This document shows, one piece after another, positions 15,634 through 24,180 of a DNA stretch of 64,000 bases. The notes beneath the pieces were generated by a model that worked only from the letters and a program-made list of their open reading frames with translations, was not told the DNA's origin and searched no databases. This DNA comes from Streptomyces termitum. Its GTDB lineage: Bacteria > Actinomycetota > Actinomycetes > Streptomycetales > Streptomycetaceae. The position numbers and the translations under genes were made by a program. How positions within the stretch are numbered: the first letter of the stretch is position 1; every line of letters begins with the position of its first letter. The DNA lies in contig NZ_BMUL01000002.1 of assembly GCF_014650175.1 (NCBI RefSeq), positions 315,150 through 379,149 of the forward strand. Direction: 5' to 3'.

Positions 15634-16842
15634 ATGGCCGCAACCCAGGGCATCCCGGGCACCCCGCGGGTGCTGCGGGCCATGAACGACCGTGCCGCGC
15701 TCGACCTCCTCCTGGAGCACGGCACCCTCTCCCGCACCCGGATCGGCAAGCTCACCGGCCTGTCGAAGCCGACCGCCTCCCAGCTCCTGGCCCGCCTGGA
15801 GGCCGCCGGGCTCGTCCGCGCCACCGGCACCACCGCCGGCCGGCCGGGCCCCAGCGCCCAGCTCTACGCCCTCGACCCGGGCGCCGGGCACGCCGCCGGA
15901 CTCGACGTCAACCAGGACCGGGTCCGCGCCGCCGTCGCCGACATCACCGGCACCGTCGTCGGCGAGTACGAGCTGCGCACCCAGGGCCGTACCGGCGACG
16001 GCGTGGTCCGGCAGGTCACCGACGCCCTCGACGGGGCCGTGAAGGCCGCCGGGCTCACCCGCGCCGACGTCCGCCGCCTGGTCATCGGCACCCCCGGCGC
16101 CTTCGACCCGGCCACCGGCCGCCTCCGCTACGCCTCCCACCTGCCCGGCTGGCACTCCCCCACCCTCCTGGAGGAGCTGGCCGCGGCCCTGCCCATGCCC
16201 TTCGAGTACGAGAACGACGTCAATCTGGTCGCCGTCGCCGAGCGGGCCCTCGGCGCCGCCCGCGGCCACGACGACTTCGTCCTGCTGTGGAACCAGGAGG
16301 GCATCGGCGCCGCCGTCGTCCTCGGCGGCCGGCTGCACCGCGGCTTCACCGGCGGCGCCGGCGAGGTCGGCTTCCTGCCGGTCCCCGGCACCCCCCTGGT
16401 CCGCCAGGTCACCAAGGCCAACTCCGGCGGCTTCCAGGAGCTCGCCGGGGTGCAGGCGGTGCCCCGGATCGCCCGCACCGCCGGCCTCGACACCCCCGAA
16501 CGCCCCTACGTGCCGGTCGCCTGCGGGCTCCTCGCGCGGGCCGCCGAGACCCCCGACGAGGGGCCGTACGCCGACCTCCTCGACCGGTACGCCGAACGGC
16601 TCGCCACCGGCCTCGCCTCCGTCGTCGCCGTCCTCGACCCCGAACTGATCGTGCTCTCCGGGGACGTCCTCGTCGCCGGCGGCGAACCCCTGCGGGCCCG
16701 CGTCCAGGCCGAACTGGCCGACCTCGCGGCCTCCCGCCCCCGGCTCGTCCTCACCTCCGTGCCCCGCGAGCCCGTCCTGCGCGGCGCGCTGGAGAGCGCC
16801 CTCGCCGCCACCCGCGACGAGGTCTTCGACACGTCCCGCTGA
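15634..16842 (+). CDS. csnR: ROK-family repressor CsnR
   Basis: A 402-residue ROK repressor. The N-terminal winged helix is GTLSRTRIGKLTGLSKPTAS (about residues 30-50), and the ROK sugar-sensing domain follows with GTPGAFDP, YENDVNLVAV and the GAGEVGFLP segment. It lacks the full ATP-binding set of ROK kinases, as expected for a regulator. Start ATG 15634 follows GAAGGGCAGG. It is the first gene before the sugar ABC transporter genes. In Streptomyces this gene represses the operon and the chitosanase gene csnA, and is released by glucosamine oligosaccharides. Those functions are taken from the family. Confidence 0.93.
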   Translation: MAATQGIPGTPRVLRAMNDRAALDLLLEHGTLSRTRIGKLTGLSKPTASQLLARLEAAGLVRATGTTAGRPGPSAQLYALDPGAGHAAGLDVNQDRVRAAVADITGTVVGEYELRTQGRTGDGVVRQVTDALDGAVKAAGLTRADVRRLVIGTPGAFDPATGRLRYASHLPGWHSPTLLEELAAALPMPFEYENDVNLVAVAERALGAARGHDDFVLLWNQEGIGAAVVLGGRLHRGFTGGAGEVGFLPVPGTPLVRQVTKANSGGFQELAGVQAVPRIARTAGLDTPERPYVPVACGLLARAAETPDEGPYADLLDRYAERLATGLASVVAVLDPELIVLSGDVLVAGGEPLRARVQAELADLAASRPRLVLTSVPREPVLRGALESALAATRDEVFDTSR

Positions 16843-16946
16843 CCGTCCCGGAAGACCTCCCCCAGAACCGCCCCCGGGCCCGCACCGGAGCCCCGGGGCC
16901 CGCACCACCCGTCCCGCCCCGCCCCTCGCCCCACGGGAGACCCGTC

Positions 16947-18290
16947 ATGCCCGCACGCCTCCGCGCGGCCGTCGCCGCGCTCGCCGCAGCCTCCTCGCTC
17001 GCCCTCCTCTCCGCCTGTACCGGCTCCCCGTCGACCGCGACGAGCGACGACCCGAACGCGCAGACCACCATCACCTTCTGGCACGGCTGGGCCGCCCCCT
17101 CCGAGGTCGCGGCGATCAAGGCCAACGTGGACCGCTTCACCAAGGCCCACCCCAACATCAAGGTGAAGACCGTCGGCGGCATCAACGACGACAAGCTCAA
17201 CCAGGCGCTGCGCGCGGGCGGTTCCAACGGACCCGACGTCGTCTCCTCCTTCACGACGTCCAACGTCGGCAAGTTCTGCGCCTCGGGCGCCCTCGCCGAC
17301 CTCAAGCCCTTCATCGAGAAGGACAAGCTGGACCTCGACAAGATCTTCCCGAAGGTCCTCCAGGACTACACCCAGTTCGAGGGCAGGCGCTGCTCGCTGC
17401 CGCTGCTCTCGGACGCGTACGGCCTCTTCTACAACAAGGACGCCTTCCGCGAGGCCGGGCTCGACCCCGAGGCCCCGCCGAAGACCTGGTCGCAGTTCAC
17501 CGAGGTCGCCAAGAAGCTCACCAGGCCCAAGGGCGACTCCTACGAGCGGGTCGGCTTCATGCCGACCTACCTCGGCTACGAGACCGTCGTCTCGCACTAC
17601 ATGTCGCAGTGGAAGCACGACGGCTACTTCGGCAAGGACGGCAAGTCGGCCGTCGCCACCGACCCCGGCTTCGCCAAGATGATGACCTACCAGAAGTCCC
17701 TGGTGGACGCGCTCGGCGGCTTCGAGAAGCTCGACCGCTACCGCACCTCCTTCGGCGACGAGTGGGGCGCCAAGCACCCCTTCCACACCGGCCAGGTCGC
17801 CATGCAGCTGGACGGCGAGTGGCGGCTGAACTTCGCCAAGGACGCCAAGGTGCCCTTCGAGATCGGCGTCGCGCCGCTGCCGGTCGCCGACGACGAGGTC
17901 GCCGAGTACGGCAAGGGCTACCTCTCCGGCACCATCATGGGCATCGCCCCCCAGAGCAAGAAGCAGAACGCCGCCTGGGAGCTGGTCAAGTTCATGACCA
18001 CGAACACCGAGGCCGTGGTCGGCTTCGCCCAGGACATCGGCAACGTGCCCTCCACCCTGGACGCCCTGAACTCCCCCGACCTGAAGGTCGACGACCGCTT
18101 CAAGGTCTTCCTGGACATCGCCCGGCACCCGGCCTCCACCACCTCCGACGGCGCCATCAACGGCTCCGCCTACCAGGACACCCTCCAGAAGTTCTCCCAG
18201 CAGTACGAGAAGGGCAAGGTCGCCGACCTGAAGAAGGGCCTGGAGGAGACCGCCGCCCAGATCGACCGCGACATCGCCGCGGCGAAGTGA
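16947..18290 (+). CDS. csnE: Chito-oligosaccharide-binding lipoprotein CsnE
   Basis: A 447-residue family-1 extracellular solute-binding protein. The signal peptide ends in the lipobox LLSAC (Cys about residue 26), so it is anchored to the outer face of the membrane. ITFWHGWAAPSEVAAIK at the start of the mature part and LPLLSDAYGLFYNKDAFREA are typical of this class. GGGAGA lies 6 bases before ATG 16947. The gap of 104 bases from csnR has no obvious terminator. It captures glucosamine oligomers for the two permeases that follow. Confidence 0.92.
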   Translation: MPARLRAAVAALAAASSLALLSACTGSPSTATSDDPNAQTTITFWHGWAAPSEVAAIKANVDRFTKAHPNIKVKTVGGINDDKLNQALRAGGSNGPDVVSSFTTSNVGKFCASGALADLKPFIEKDKLDLDKIFPKVLQDYTQFEGRRCSLPLLSDAYGLFYNKDAFREAGLDPEAPPKTWSQFTEVAKKLTRPKGDSYERVGFMPTYLGYETVVSHYMSQWKHDGYFGKDGKSAVATDPGFAKMMTYQKSLVDALGGFEKLDRYRTSFGDEWGAKHPFHTGQVAMQLDGEWRLNFAKDAKVPFEIGVAPLPVADDEVAEYGKGYLSGTIMGIAPQSKKQNAAWELVKFMTTNTEAVVGFAQDIGNVPSTLDALNSPDLKVDDRFKVFLDIARHPASTTSDGAINGSAYQDTLQKFSQQYEKGKVADLKKGLEETAAQIDRDIAAAK

Positions 18291-18306
18291 CGGCCGGCAC
18301 CCGCCC

Positions 18307-19305
18307 ATGAGCACGGACACCCTGACCACGAAGGCGGCGGCCGCCCCGGCCGCCGCCCCGCCCCGGGGGCGCAACACCCTGCGCGCCCGGCGGCGCCGCG
18401 ACGCGCTGCGCACCCTCGCCTTCATGTCGCCCTGGCTGATCGGCTTCGGCGTCTTCTTCGTCTACCCCCTCGTCTCCACCGTCTACTTCTCCTTCATGCG
18501 GTACGACGGCCTCAACCCGCCGACCTGGCGGGGCACGGAGAACTGGGTCTACGTCTTCACCGACTTCCCCCAGCTCTGGCCGGCGCTGACCAACACCCTC
18601 TGGCTCTGCCTCGTGATGGTCGGCTGCCGGGTCGTCTTCGGCCTCGGCATCGGCCTGCTCATCACGAAGATCAAGACGGGCACGGGGGTCTTCCGCACCC
18701 TCTTCTACCTGCCCTACCTGGCCCCGCCGGTGGCGGCGACGCTCGCCTTCGTCTTCCTGCTCAACCCCGGCACCGGACCCGTCAACTCCCTCCTGGAGTC
18801 CGTGGGCGTCCCCGGCCCCGCCTGGTTCACCGACCCCGCCTGGTCCAAGCCGGCCCTCACCGTCCTGGCGGTGTGGGGCGTCGGCGACCTCATGGTCATC
18901 TTCATGGCCGCCCTGCTCGACGTCCCCAAGGAGCAGTACGAGGCCGCCGAGCTCGACGGCGCCTCCGCCTGGCAGCGGTTCCGCTACGTCACCCTGCCGA
19001 ACATCTCGCCGATCGTCCTCTTCGCGGTCGTCACCGGGATCATCGGCGCGATGCAGTACTACACCCAGCCGATCGTGGCCTCCAAGGTCGCCTCGGGGGT
19101 GATGGGCGGCTCGGGCGTCACCTTCGTCCCCGGCTACCCGGAGGACTCCACCCTGACCCTCCCCCAGCTGATCTACAGCCTGGGATTCAGCCAGTTCAAC
19201 TACGGCGCGGCCTGCGTGGTGGCGCTGGTGCTCCTCGCCCTCTCCATGGCCTTCACCGCGCTGCTGATGCGCCGGCGCGGCGGCCTGATCGGCTCGGGTG
19301 ACTGA
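18307..19305 (+). CDS. csnF: ABC sugar permease CsnF (MalF type)
   Basis: A 332-residue inner-membrane permease with six hydrophobic segments; the first is LAFMSPWLIGFGVFFVYPLV. The EAA loop that contacts the ATPase reads EAAELDGASAWQRFRYVTLP (about residues 216-235). It starts 16 bases after csnE. No strong ribosome site is visible. No ATPase gene is in the operon, so it must borrow one encoded elsewhere, as MsiK does for other Streptomyces sugar transporters. Confidence 0.93.
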   Translation: MSTDTLTTKAAAAPAAAPPRGRNTLRARRRRDALRTLAFMSPWLIGFGVFFVYPLVSTVYFSFMRYDGLNPPTWRGTENWVYVFTDFPQLWPALTNTLWLCLVMVGCRVVFGLGIGLLITKIKTGTGVFRTLFYLPYLAPPVAATLAFVFLLNPGTGPVNSLLESVGVPGPAWFTDPAWSKPALTVLAVWGVGDLMVIFMAALLDVPKEQYEAAELDGASAWQRFRYVTLPNISPIVLFAVVTGIIGAMQYYTQPIVASKVASGVMGGSGVTFVPGYPEDSTLTLPQLIYSLGFSQFNYGAACVVALVLLALSMAFTALLMRRRGGLIGSGD

Positions 19306-19307
19306 CC

Positions 19308-20171
19308 ATGACCTCCTCCGCCTCCCCCGCGCTGCGCCGGGCCCGCCGCACCGCGCTGCTCCAGTGGATCGCCGTGCACGCGCTCGGCATCGCCGCGGCC
19401 CTCTTCTTCGTCCTGCCGTTCGTCTTCGTGGTGCTCACCTCCCTGATGAGCGACCAGCAGGCGCTCACCCGGGACCTGACGCCGAACACCTGGCACTTCG
19501 AGAACTACCTGAAGGTGTTCCACACCGACGGCTTCCTCCTCTGGTGGCGCAACTCGCTGCTCTACGCCGGACTCGGCACCGTCCTCGTCGTGGTCTCCTC
19601 GATCCCGGTGGCGTACGCGCTGGCCAAGTTCCGCTTCCGCGGCCGGCACCTGTCGCTGCTGCTGGTCATCTCGATGATGATGCTGCCGCCGCAGGTCGTG
19701 ATCATCCCCATGTACCTGTTCTGGGCCAAGCAGATGGACCTCTCCGGCACGCTGTGGCCGCTGATCATCCCGATGGCCTTCGGCGACGCCTTCGCCATCT
19801 TCCTGCTGCGGCAGTTCCTCCTGACCATCCCGAACGAGTACGTCGAGGCGGCCCGGATCGACGGCTGCGGCGAACTGCGCACCCTGGTCCGGATCGTGCT
19901 GCCGATGGCCAAGCCCGGCATCGCGGCCGTCGCCCTCTTCCAGTTCTTCTACTGCTGGAACGACTACTTCGGACCGCAGATCTACGCCTCCGAGAACTCC
20001 ACCGCCTGGACCCTCAGCTACGGCCTGGAGTCCTTCAAGAGCGCGCACCAGACCGACTGGAACCTGACCATGGCCGCGACCGTGATGGTCATGGCCCCCG
20101 TGATCCTCGTGTTCTTCTTCGCCCAGAAGGCGTTCGTCGAGGGAGTCACACTGACCGGAGTGAAGGGCTGA
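19308..20171 (+). CDS. csnG: ABC sugar permease CsnG (MalG type)
   Basis: A 287-residue partner of CsnF, starting 2 bases after its stop. Six membrane segments are visible; the first is GIAAALFFVLPFVFVVLTSL. The EAA loop reads EAARIDGCGELRTLVRIVLP. The C-terminus FFFAQKAFVEGVTLTGVKG is the standard MalG-type ending. Together with CsnE and CsnF it forms a carbohydrate uptake (CUT1) importer lacking its own ATPase. Confidence 0.93.
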   Translation: MTSSASPALRRARRTALLQWIAVHALGIAAALFFVLPFVFVVLTSLMSDQQALTRDLTPNTWHFENYLKVFHTDGFLLWWRNSLLYAGLGTVLVVVSSIPVAYALAKFRFRGRHLSLLLVISMMMLPPQVVIIPMYLFWAKQMDLSGTLWPLIIPMAFGDAFAIFLLRQFLLTIPNEYVEAARIDGCGELRTLVRIVLPMAKPGIAAVALFQFFYCWNDYFGPQIYASENSTAWTLSYGLESFKSAHQTDWNLTMAATVMVMAPVILVFFFAQKAFVEGVTLTGVKG

Positions 20172-20178
20172 TACGAAA

Positions 20179-21444
20179 ATGAAGCTCGCTGTCGTGGGGG
20201 GCGGCTCCACCTACACCCCCGAACTGATCGACGGATTCGCGCGCTTGCGCGACACCCTGCCCATCACCGAACTCGTCCTCGTGGACCCGGCGGCCGACCG
20301 GCTCGACCTGGTCGGCGGCCTCGCCCGGCGGATCTTCGCCAAGCAGGGCCACCCGGGACGGATCGTCACCACGCACGACCTCGACGCCGCCGTCGAGGGC
20401 GCCGACGCCGTCCTCCTCCAGCTCCGCGTCGGCGGCCAGGCCGCCCGGAACCAGGACGAGACCTGGCCGCTGGAGTGCGGCTGCGTCGGCCAGGAGACCA
20501 CCGGCGCCGGCGGCCTCGCCAAGGCGCTGCGCACCGTCCCCGTCGTCCTCGACATCGCGGAGCGGGTCCGGCGCGCCAACCCGGACGCCTGGATCATCGA
20601 CTTCACCAACCCCGTCGGCATCGTCACCCGCGCCCTGCTCGGGGCCGGGCACAAGGCCGTCGGCCTGTGCAACGTCGCCATCGGCTTCCAGCGGAAGTTC
20701 GCCGGGCACCTCGGCGTCGACCCGGCCCGCGTCCACCTCGGCCACGTCGGCCTCAACCACCTCACCTGGGAGACCTCCGTCCGGCTCGACGGCCCCGGCG
20801 GCGAGGAGGTGCTGCCCCGGCTGCTCGCCGGACACGGCGACGCCATCGCCGCCGACCTGCGGCTGCCGCGCCCGGTCCTCGACCGGCTCGGCGTGGTCCC
20901 CTCGTACTACCTGCGGTACTTCTACGCCCACGACGAGGTCGTCGAGGAGCTGCGCACCAAGCCGTCGCGGGCCGCCGAGGTCGCCGCGATGGAGAAGGAA
21001 CTCCTGGAGATGTACGGCGACCCGGCGCTCGACGAGAAGCCCGAGCTGCTCGCCAAGCGCGGCGGCGCCTTCTACTCGGAGGCGGCCGTGGACCTGGCGG
21101 CCTCGCTGCTGGGCGCGGGCGGCTCCCCGTACCAGGTGGTGAACACCCTCAACAACGGCACGCTGCCCTTCCTGCCCGACGACGCCGTCATCGAGACGCA
21201 GGCCGCGGTGGGCCGCGACGGGGCCGTGCCGCTGCCCGCCGGCCCGGTCGACCCGCTGTTCGCGGGGCTGATCGCGAACGTGACGGCCTATGAGGACCTG
21301 GCGCTCGACGCGGCCCTGCGCGGCGGCCGGGAGCGGGTCTTCAAGGCGCTGCTCGCCCACCCGCTGATCGGCCAGTACGCCTACGCCGACCAGCTCACCG
21401 ACCGGCTGATCGCCCACAACGGGGAGCACCTGGCGTGGGCGTGA
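20179..21444 (+). CDS. csnH: GH4-family (6-phospho-)beta-glycosidase CsnH
   Basis: A 421-residue NAD- and metal-dependent GH4 enzyme. The dinucleotide fold opens with LAVVGGGSTYTPELIDG. The metal and substrate residues lie in IIDFTNPVGIV, the Cys of GLCNVAIGF (about 170-178) and the His of GLNHLTW (about 195). GH4 enzymes cleave by oxidation-elimination. Here the likely substrate is an imported glucosamine oligomer or its 6-phosphate. The end overlaps csnK by 10 bases. Confidence 0.9.
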   Translation: MKLAVVGGGSTYTPELIDGFARLRDTLPITELVLVDPAADRLDLVGGLARRIFAKQGHPGRIVTTHDLDAAVEGADAVLLQLRVGGQAARNQDETWPLECGCVGQETTGAGGLAKALRTVPVVLDIAERVRRANPDAWIIDFTNPVGIVTRALLGAGHKAVGLCNVAIGFQRKFAGHLGVDPARVHLGHVGLNHLTWETSVRLDGPGGEEVLPRLLAGHGDAIAADLRLPRPVLDRLGVVPSYYLRYFYAHDEVVEELRTKPSRAAEVAAMEKELLEMYGDPALDEKPELLAKRGGAFYSEAAVDLAASLLGAGGSPYQVVNTLNNGTLPFLPDDAVIETQAAVGRDGAVPLPAGPVDPLFAGLIANVTAYEDLALDAALRGGRERVFKALLAHPLIGQYAYADQLTDRLIAHNGEHLAWA

Positions 21445-22415
21445 ACGGAGCGCTGCTCGCGGTCGACGCGGGCAACAGCAAGACCGACGTGGCGGTCCTC
21501 ACCCCGGCCGGGGAGGTGCTGGGCGCCGCGCGCGGCGGCGGCTTCCAGCCCCCGCTGGTGGGGGTGGCCGAGTCGGTCGGCGCGCTGGCGGAGATCGTGG
21601 ACCGGGCCTGGGCGGCGGCCGGCGGCACCGGCGCCCCGGCCTTCGCCCACGTCACCGCCTGCCTCTCCAACGCCGACCTGCCGGTCGAGGAGCAGGAGCT
21701 CGAAAGGGCCCTGTACGCCCGGGACCTGAGCCGTTCGATACGGGTCCACAACGACACCTTCGCGATCCTGCGGGCCGGGCTCGACGAGCCGCGCGGGGTG
21801 GCCGTGGTGTGCGGCGCGGGCGTGAACTGCGTGGGCCTGACCCCGGACGGCCGGACCGCCCGCTTCCCGGCGATCGGGAAGATCTCCGGGGACTGGGGCG
21901 GCGGCGGCGGGCTCGCCGACGAGGCCCTGTGGTGCGCGGCGCGCGGCGAGGACGGGCGGGGCGAGCCGACCGAGCTGGCGCGGGCGCTGCCCGGCCACTT
22001 CGGCCTGGAGACCATGTACGCCCTGATCGAGGCGCTGCACCTGGGCCGGATCCCGATGGCCCGGCGGCACGAGCTGGCCCCGGTGCTCTTCCGGGTGGCG
22101 GCGGCGGGCGACCCGGTGGCGGCGGGGCTGGTGCGCCGGCAGGCCGAGGAGGTCGTCGCGATGTCGTCGGTGGCGCTGGGGCGGCTCGGACTCCTCGACG
22201 AGGAGACGCCGGTGGTGCTCGGCGGCAGCGTGCTCGCCGCCCGGCACCCGCAGTTGGAGGAGCACGTCCGCGAACTCCTCGCGGAGCGGGCCCCGAAGGC
22301 GGTCGTCCGGTACGTGACGGCGCCGCCGGTGCTGGGCTCGGGGCTGCTCGCGCTGGACGAGACCGGGGCGGCGCAGGAGGCGAAGGAGCGGCTGCGGGCG
22401 CACTACGCGGCCTGA
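21435..22415 (+). CDS. csnK: Amino-sugar kinase CsnK (BadF/BadG/BcrA/BcrD ATPase fold)
   Basis: A 326-residue acetate/sugar kinase/Hsp70-fold protein. Phosphate 1 loop LLAVDAGNSKTDVAVL is at residues 7-22, and the adenosine region is VVLGGSVLA. GWGGGG-like IGKISGDWGGGGGLADEAL is the conserved sugar-kinase segment of the N-acetylglucosamine kinase type. GTG 21435 has GGGGAG 8 bases upstream, within csnH. It would phosphorylate the glucosamine released or imported by the operon. A good terminator follows. Confidence 0.88.
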   Translation: MGVNGALLAVDAGNSKTDVAVLTPAGEVLGAARGGGFQPPLVGVAESVGALAEIVDRAWAAAGGTGAPAFAHVTACLSNADLPVEEQELERALYARDLSRSIRVHNDTFAILRAGLDEPRGVAVVCGAGVNCVGLTPDGRTARFPAIGKISGDWGGGGGLADEALWCAARGEDGRGEPTELARALPGHFGLETMYALIEALHLGRIPMARRHELAPVLFRVAAAGDPVAAGLVRRQAEEVVAMSSVALGRLGLLDEETPVVLGGSVLAARHPQLEEHVRELLAERAPKAVVRYVTAPPVLGSGLLALDETGAAQEAKERLRAHYAA

Positions 22416-22426
22416 CGCGCGGACGC

Positions 22427-22454
22427 GGGGCGTCTCCCTCCGAGGAGGCGCCCC
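22427..22454 (+). terminator. Hairpin terminator of the csn operon
   Basis: An 11-bp stem GGGGCGTCTCC / GGAGGCGCCCC (one wobble pair) with a 6-base loop, 12 bases after csnK. Confidence 0.85.
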
Positions 22455-22741
22455 GCCGTCATGTTCACCTGTTCGAGCGACGGCCGGGGCGGAACCGGGC
22501 GAGGGTGCTCGTACGTATGTCAGGGAGAGGAACGTTCGACGGCGCGCGGAGCCGCGCGACGGGAGGGGCGAGGGAGGGGAGACGGAAGAAGGAGGGGCCC
22601 GGAGGGGCCTCGCCGGACGAAGTCCCGCGGGAGTGGGGCACGATAGACACAAGATCGTGTCATTCCCGGTGTGCGGGCGGGGCCCCTGCGGCCATACTGC
22701 TCGCCGGGGTCGATCCACGTCGAGACCGAGGGGGAGGTCAC
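22455..22741 (+). other. Promoter-bearing intergenic region upstream of the glnX-pknG operon
   Basis: About 290 bases without a gene. It contains a purine-rich tract of GA runs on the plus strand (about 22557-22612), the overlapping dyads described at 22639-22661, a possible -10 box CATACT near 22694 and the GGGGGAGG ribosome site of the GlnX-like gene at its end. No small ORF with a start site was convincing. Confidence 0.5.
22639..22661. promoter_or_regulatory. Overlapping dyads upstream of the glnX-like gene
   Basis: CACGAT (22639-22644) and ATCGTG (22654-22659) flank a 9-base spacer. GACAC (22646-22650) and GTGTC (22657-22661) form a second dyad in the same place. It lies about 80 bases before the first gene of the signalling operon and is a candidate regulator site. 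GACAC is also the core of WhiA targets, which may be chance. Confidence 0.35.
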
Positions 22742-24169
22742 GTGACACACCCGCCGAGCGCGCCCGCCTCGACGGCCGCGCAGGGCCCGGCGCACGCGCC
22801 CGCGCACCCGGGGGTCCCGGGTCAGGTCTCGCGCGCCTCCGCCGCCGCACCGCCGCCGCCCGCCCGGGGGGCCTGGGCCACCGGCCGCGAGGTGCTGCGG
22901 GCCGCCGCCCGGACCGAGCCGGGCCGGCTGCGGGTCCTCGGCGCCGTCCTCGCCCTGCTCGTCGTCGCCCTGGGCGCCGTCGCCGGACTGGAGGCGGCCG
23001 ACCGGGCCGCCACCGCCGAGGACGTCGTCGGCCGCAGCCAGCCGCTGAGCGCCGACGCCGCCGCCCTCTACCGCTCGCTGGCCGACGCCGACTCCACGGC
23101 CGCCGCCGGCTTCCTCGCCGGCATACTCGAACCGGCCGACTCCCGCGCCCGCTACGACCGGGACATCGCCACCGCCTCCCGGCTCCTCGTCAAGGCCGCC
23201 GCCAACACCGACGGTTCGGGCGCGTCGGCCCGCGAGATCACCACCCTCAACGAGCTCCTGCCCCGCTACACCGGCCTGGTCGAGCGGGCCCGCGCCGCCA
23301 ACCGGCAGGGCCTGCCCCTCGGCGGCGCCTACCTGCGCTACGCCAACCAGGAGATGACGACCCGCCTGCTGCCCGCCGCCGAGCGGCTGTACGCGGCGGA
23401 GACCGCCCGGCTGCACCGGGACGACGACGGGGCCCGCGCCTGGCCGCTGCTCGGCCTCGGCGCCGGGGTGCTCGCCCTCGCCGCCCTGGCCTGGGCGCAG
23501 CGGCGCGAGTACCGGCGCACCCACCGGGTCTTCGAGCGGGGCCTGCTCGCCGCCACCGCCGCCACCGTGGTCGCGCTGCTCTGGCTGACCGGCGCGCACA
23601 CCGTGGCCCGCACCGGCCTGGGCACCGCGCAGACCGAGGGGCAGCGCTCCCTCCAGGTCCTCAACGAGGCCCGGATCAGCTCCCTGAAGGCCCGCGCCAA
23701 CGAGAACCTGACCCAGGTCGCCCGGGGCGCCGTGCTCACCGAGGACGGCAAGCGGGACAAGTACGAGGCCGAGTACGAGACCGGCATGGCCGCCCTCACC
23801 GACGCGCTGGCCCGCGCCTCCCGCTTCGCCGACGACGAGGCGGGCCGGGCCCCGCTGGCCGAGGCCACCGCGCGGGCCGGCGAGTGGCGCGCGCGGCACG
23901 CCGCCGCCCGCGACCTGGGCGAGGCCGGCGACTACCCCGGCGCCCTGGACCGGATCATCGGCCCCGGCCCGTCGGCCGGCCGCTCCTTCGACCAGGTCGA
24001 CGCCGCCCTGGAGCGGGCCCTGGCGCACGAACAGGACGAGTTCACCCGGTCCGCGCGGGGTGCCGTGCGGGCCCTCACCGGGCTGCCGGTGGGGGCGGCC
24101 GTGCTCGGCGCGCTGGGCGCGCTCTGCGCGGTGCTCGGCATCAACCGAAGACTGTCGGAGTACCGGTGA
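22742..24169 (+). CDS. glnX: GlnX-like membrane sensor protein
   Basis: A 475-residue protein with four membrane helices at about 64-86, 233-252, 267-287 and 447-467. Each outer pair encloses a Leu/Ala/Glu-rich helical extracytoplasmic domain of about 145-160 residues. This tandem layout matches mycobacterial GlnX, which passes the GlnH ligand signal across the membrane to PknG. The N-terminal 45 residues are a Pro/Ala-rich cytosolic tail. Start GTG 22742 has GGGGGAGG just upstream. The stop codon overlaps the region of the next gene's start. The assignment rests on topology and gene order more than on sequence identity. Confidence 0.8.
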   Translation: MTHPPSAPASTAAQGPAHAPAHPGVPGQVSRASAAAPPPPARGAWATGREVLRAAARTEPGRLRVLGAVLALLVVALGAVAGLEAADRAATAEDVVGRSQPLSADAAALYRSLADADSTAAAGFLAGILEPADSRARYDRDIATASRLLVKAAANTDGSGASAREITTLNELLPRYTGLVERARAANRQGLPLGGAYLRYANQEMTTRLLPAAERLYAAETARLHRDDDGARAWPLLGLGAGVLALAALAWAQRREYRRTHRVFERGLLAATAATVVALLWLTGAHTVARTGLGTAQTEGQRSLQVLNEARISSLKARANENLTQVARGAVLTEDGKRDKYEAEYETGMAALTDALARASRFADDEAGRAPLAEATARAGEWRARHAAARDLGEAGDYPGALDRIIGPGPSAGRSFDQVDAALERALAHEQDEFTRSARGAVRALTGLPVGAAVLGALGALCAVLGINRRLSEYR

Positions 24170-24180
24170 GAGGGGGCGGC

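Noticed and set aside
22438..22741. A small gene in the gap between csnK and glnX (frames 22461-22646 and others)
   Set aside because: No ribosome site, Gly/Arg-only composition, and the region looks like promoter sequence.
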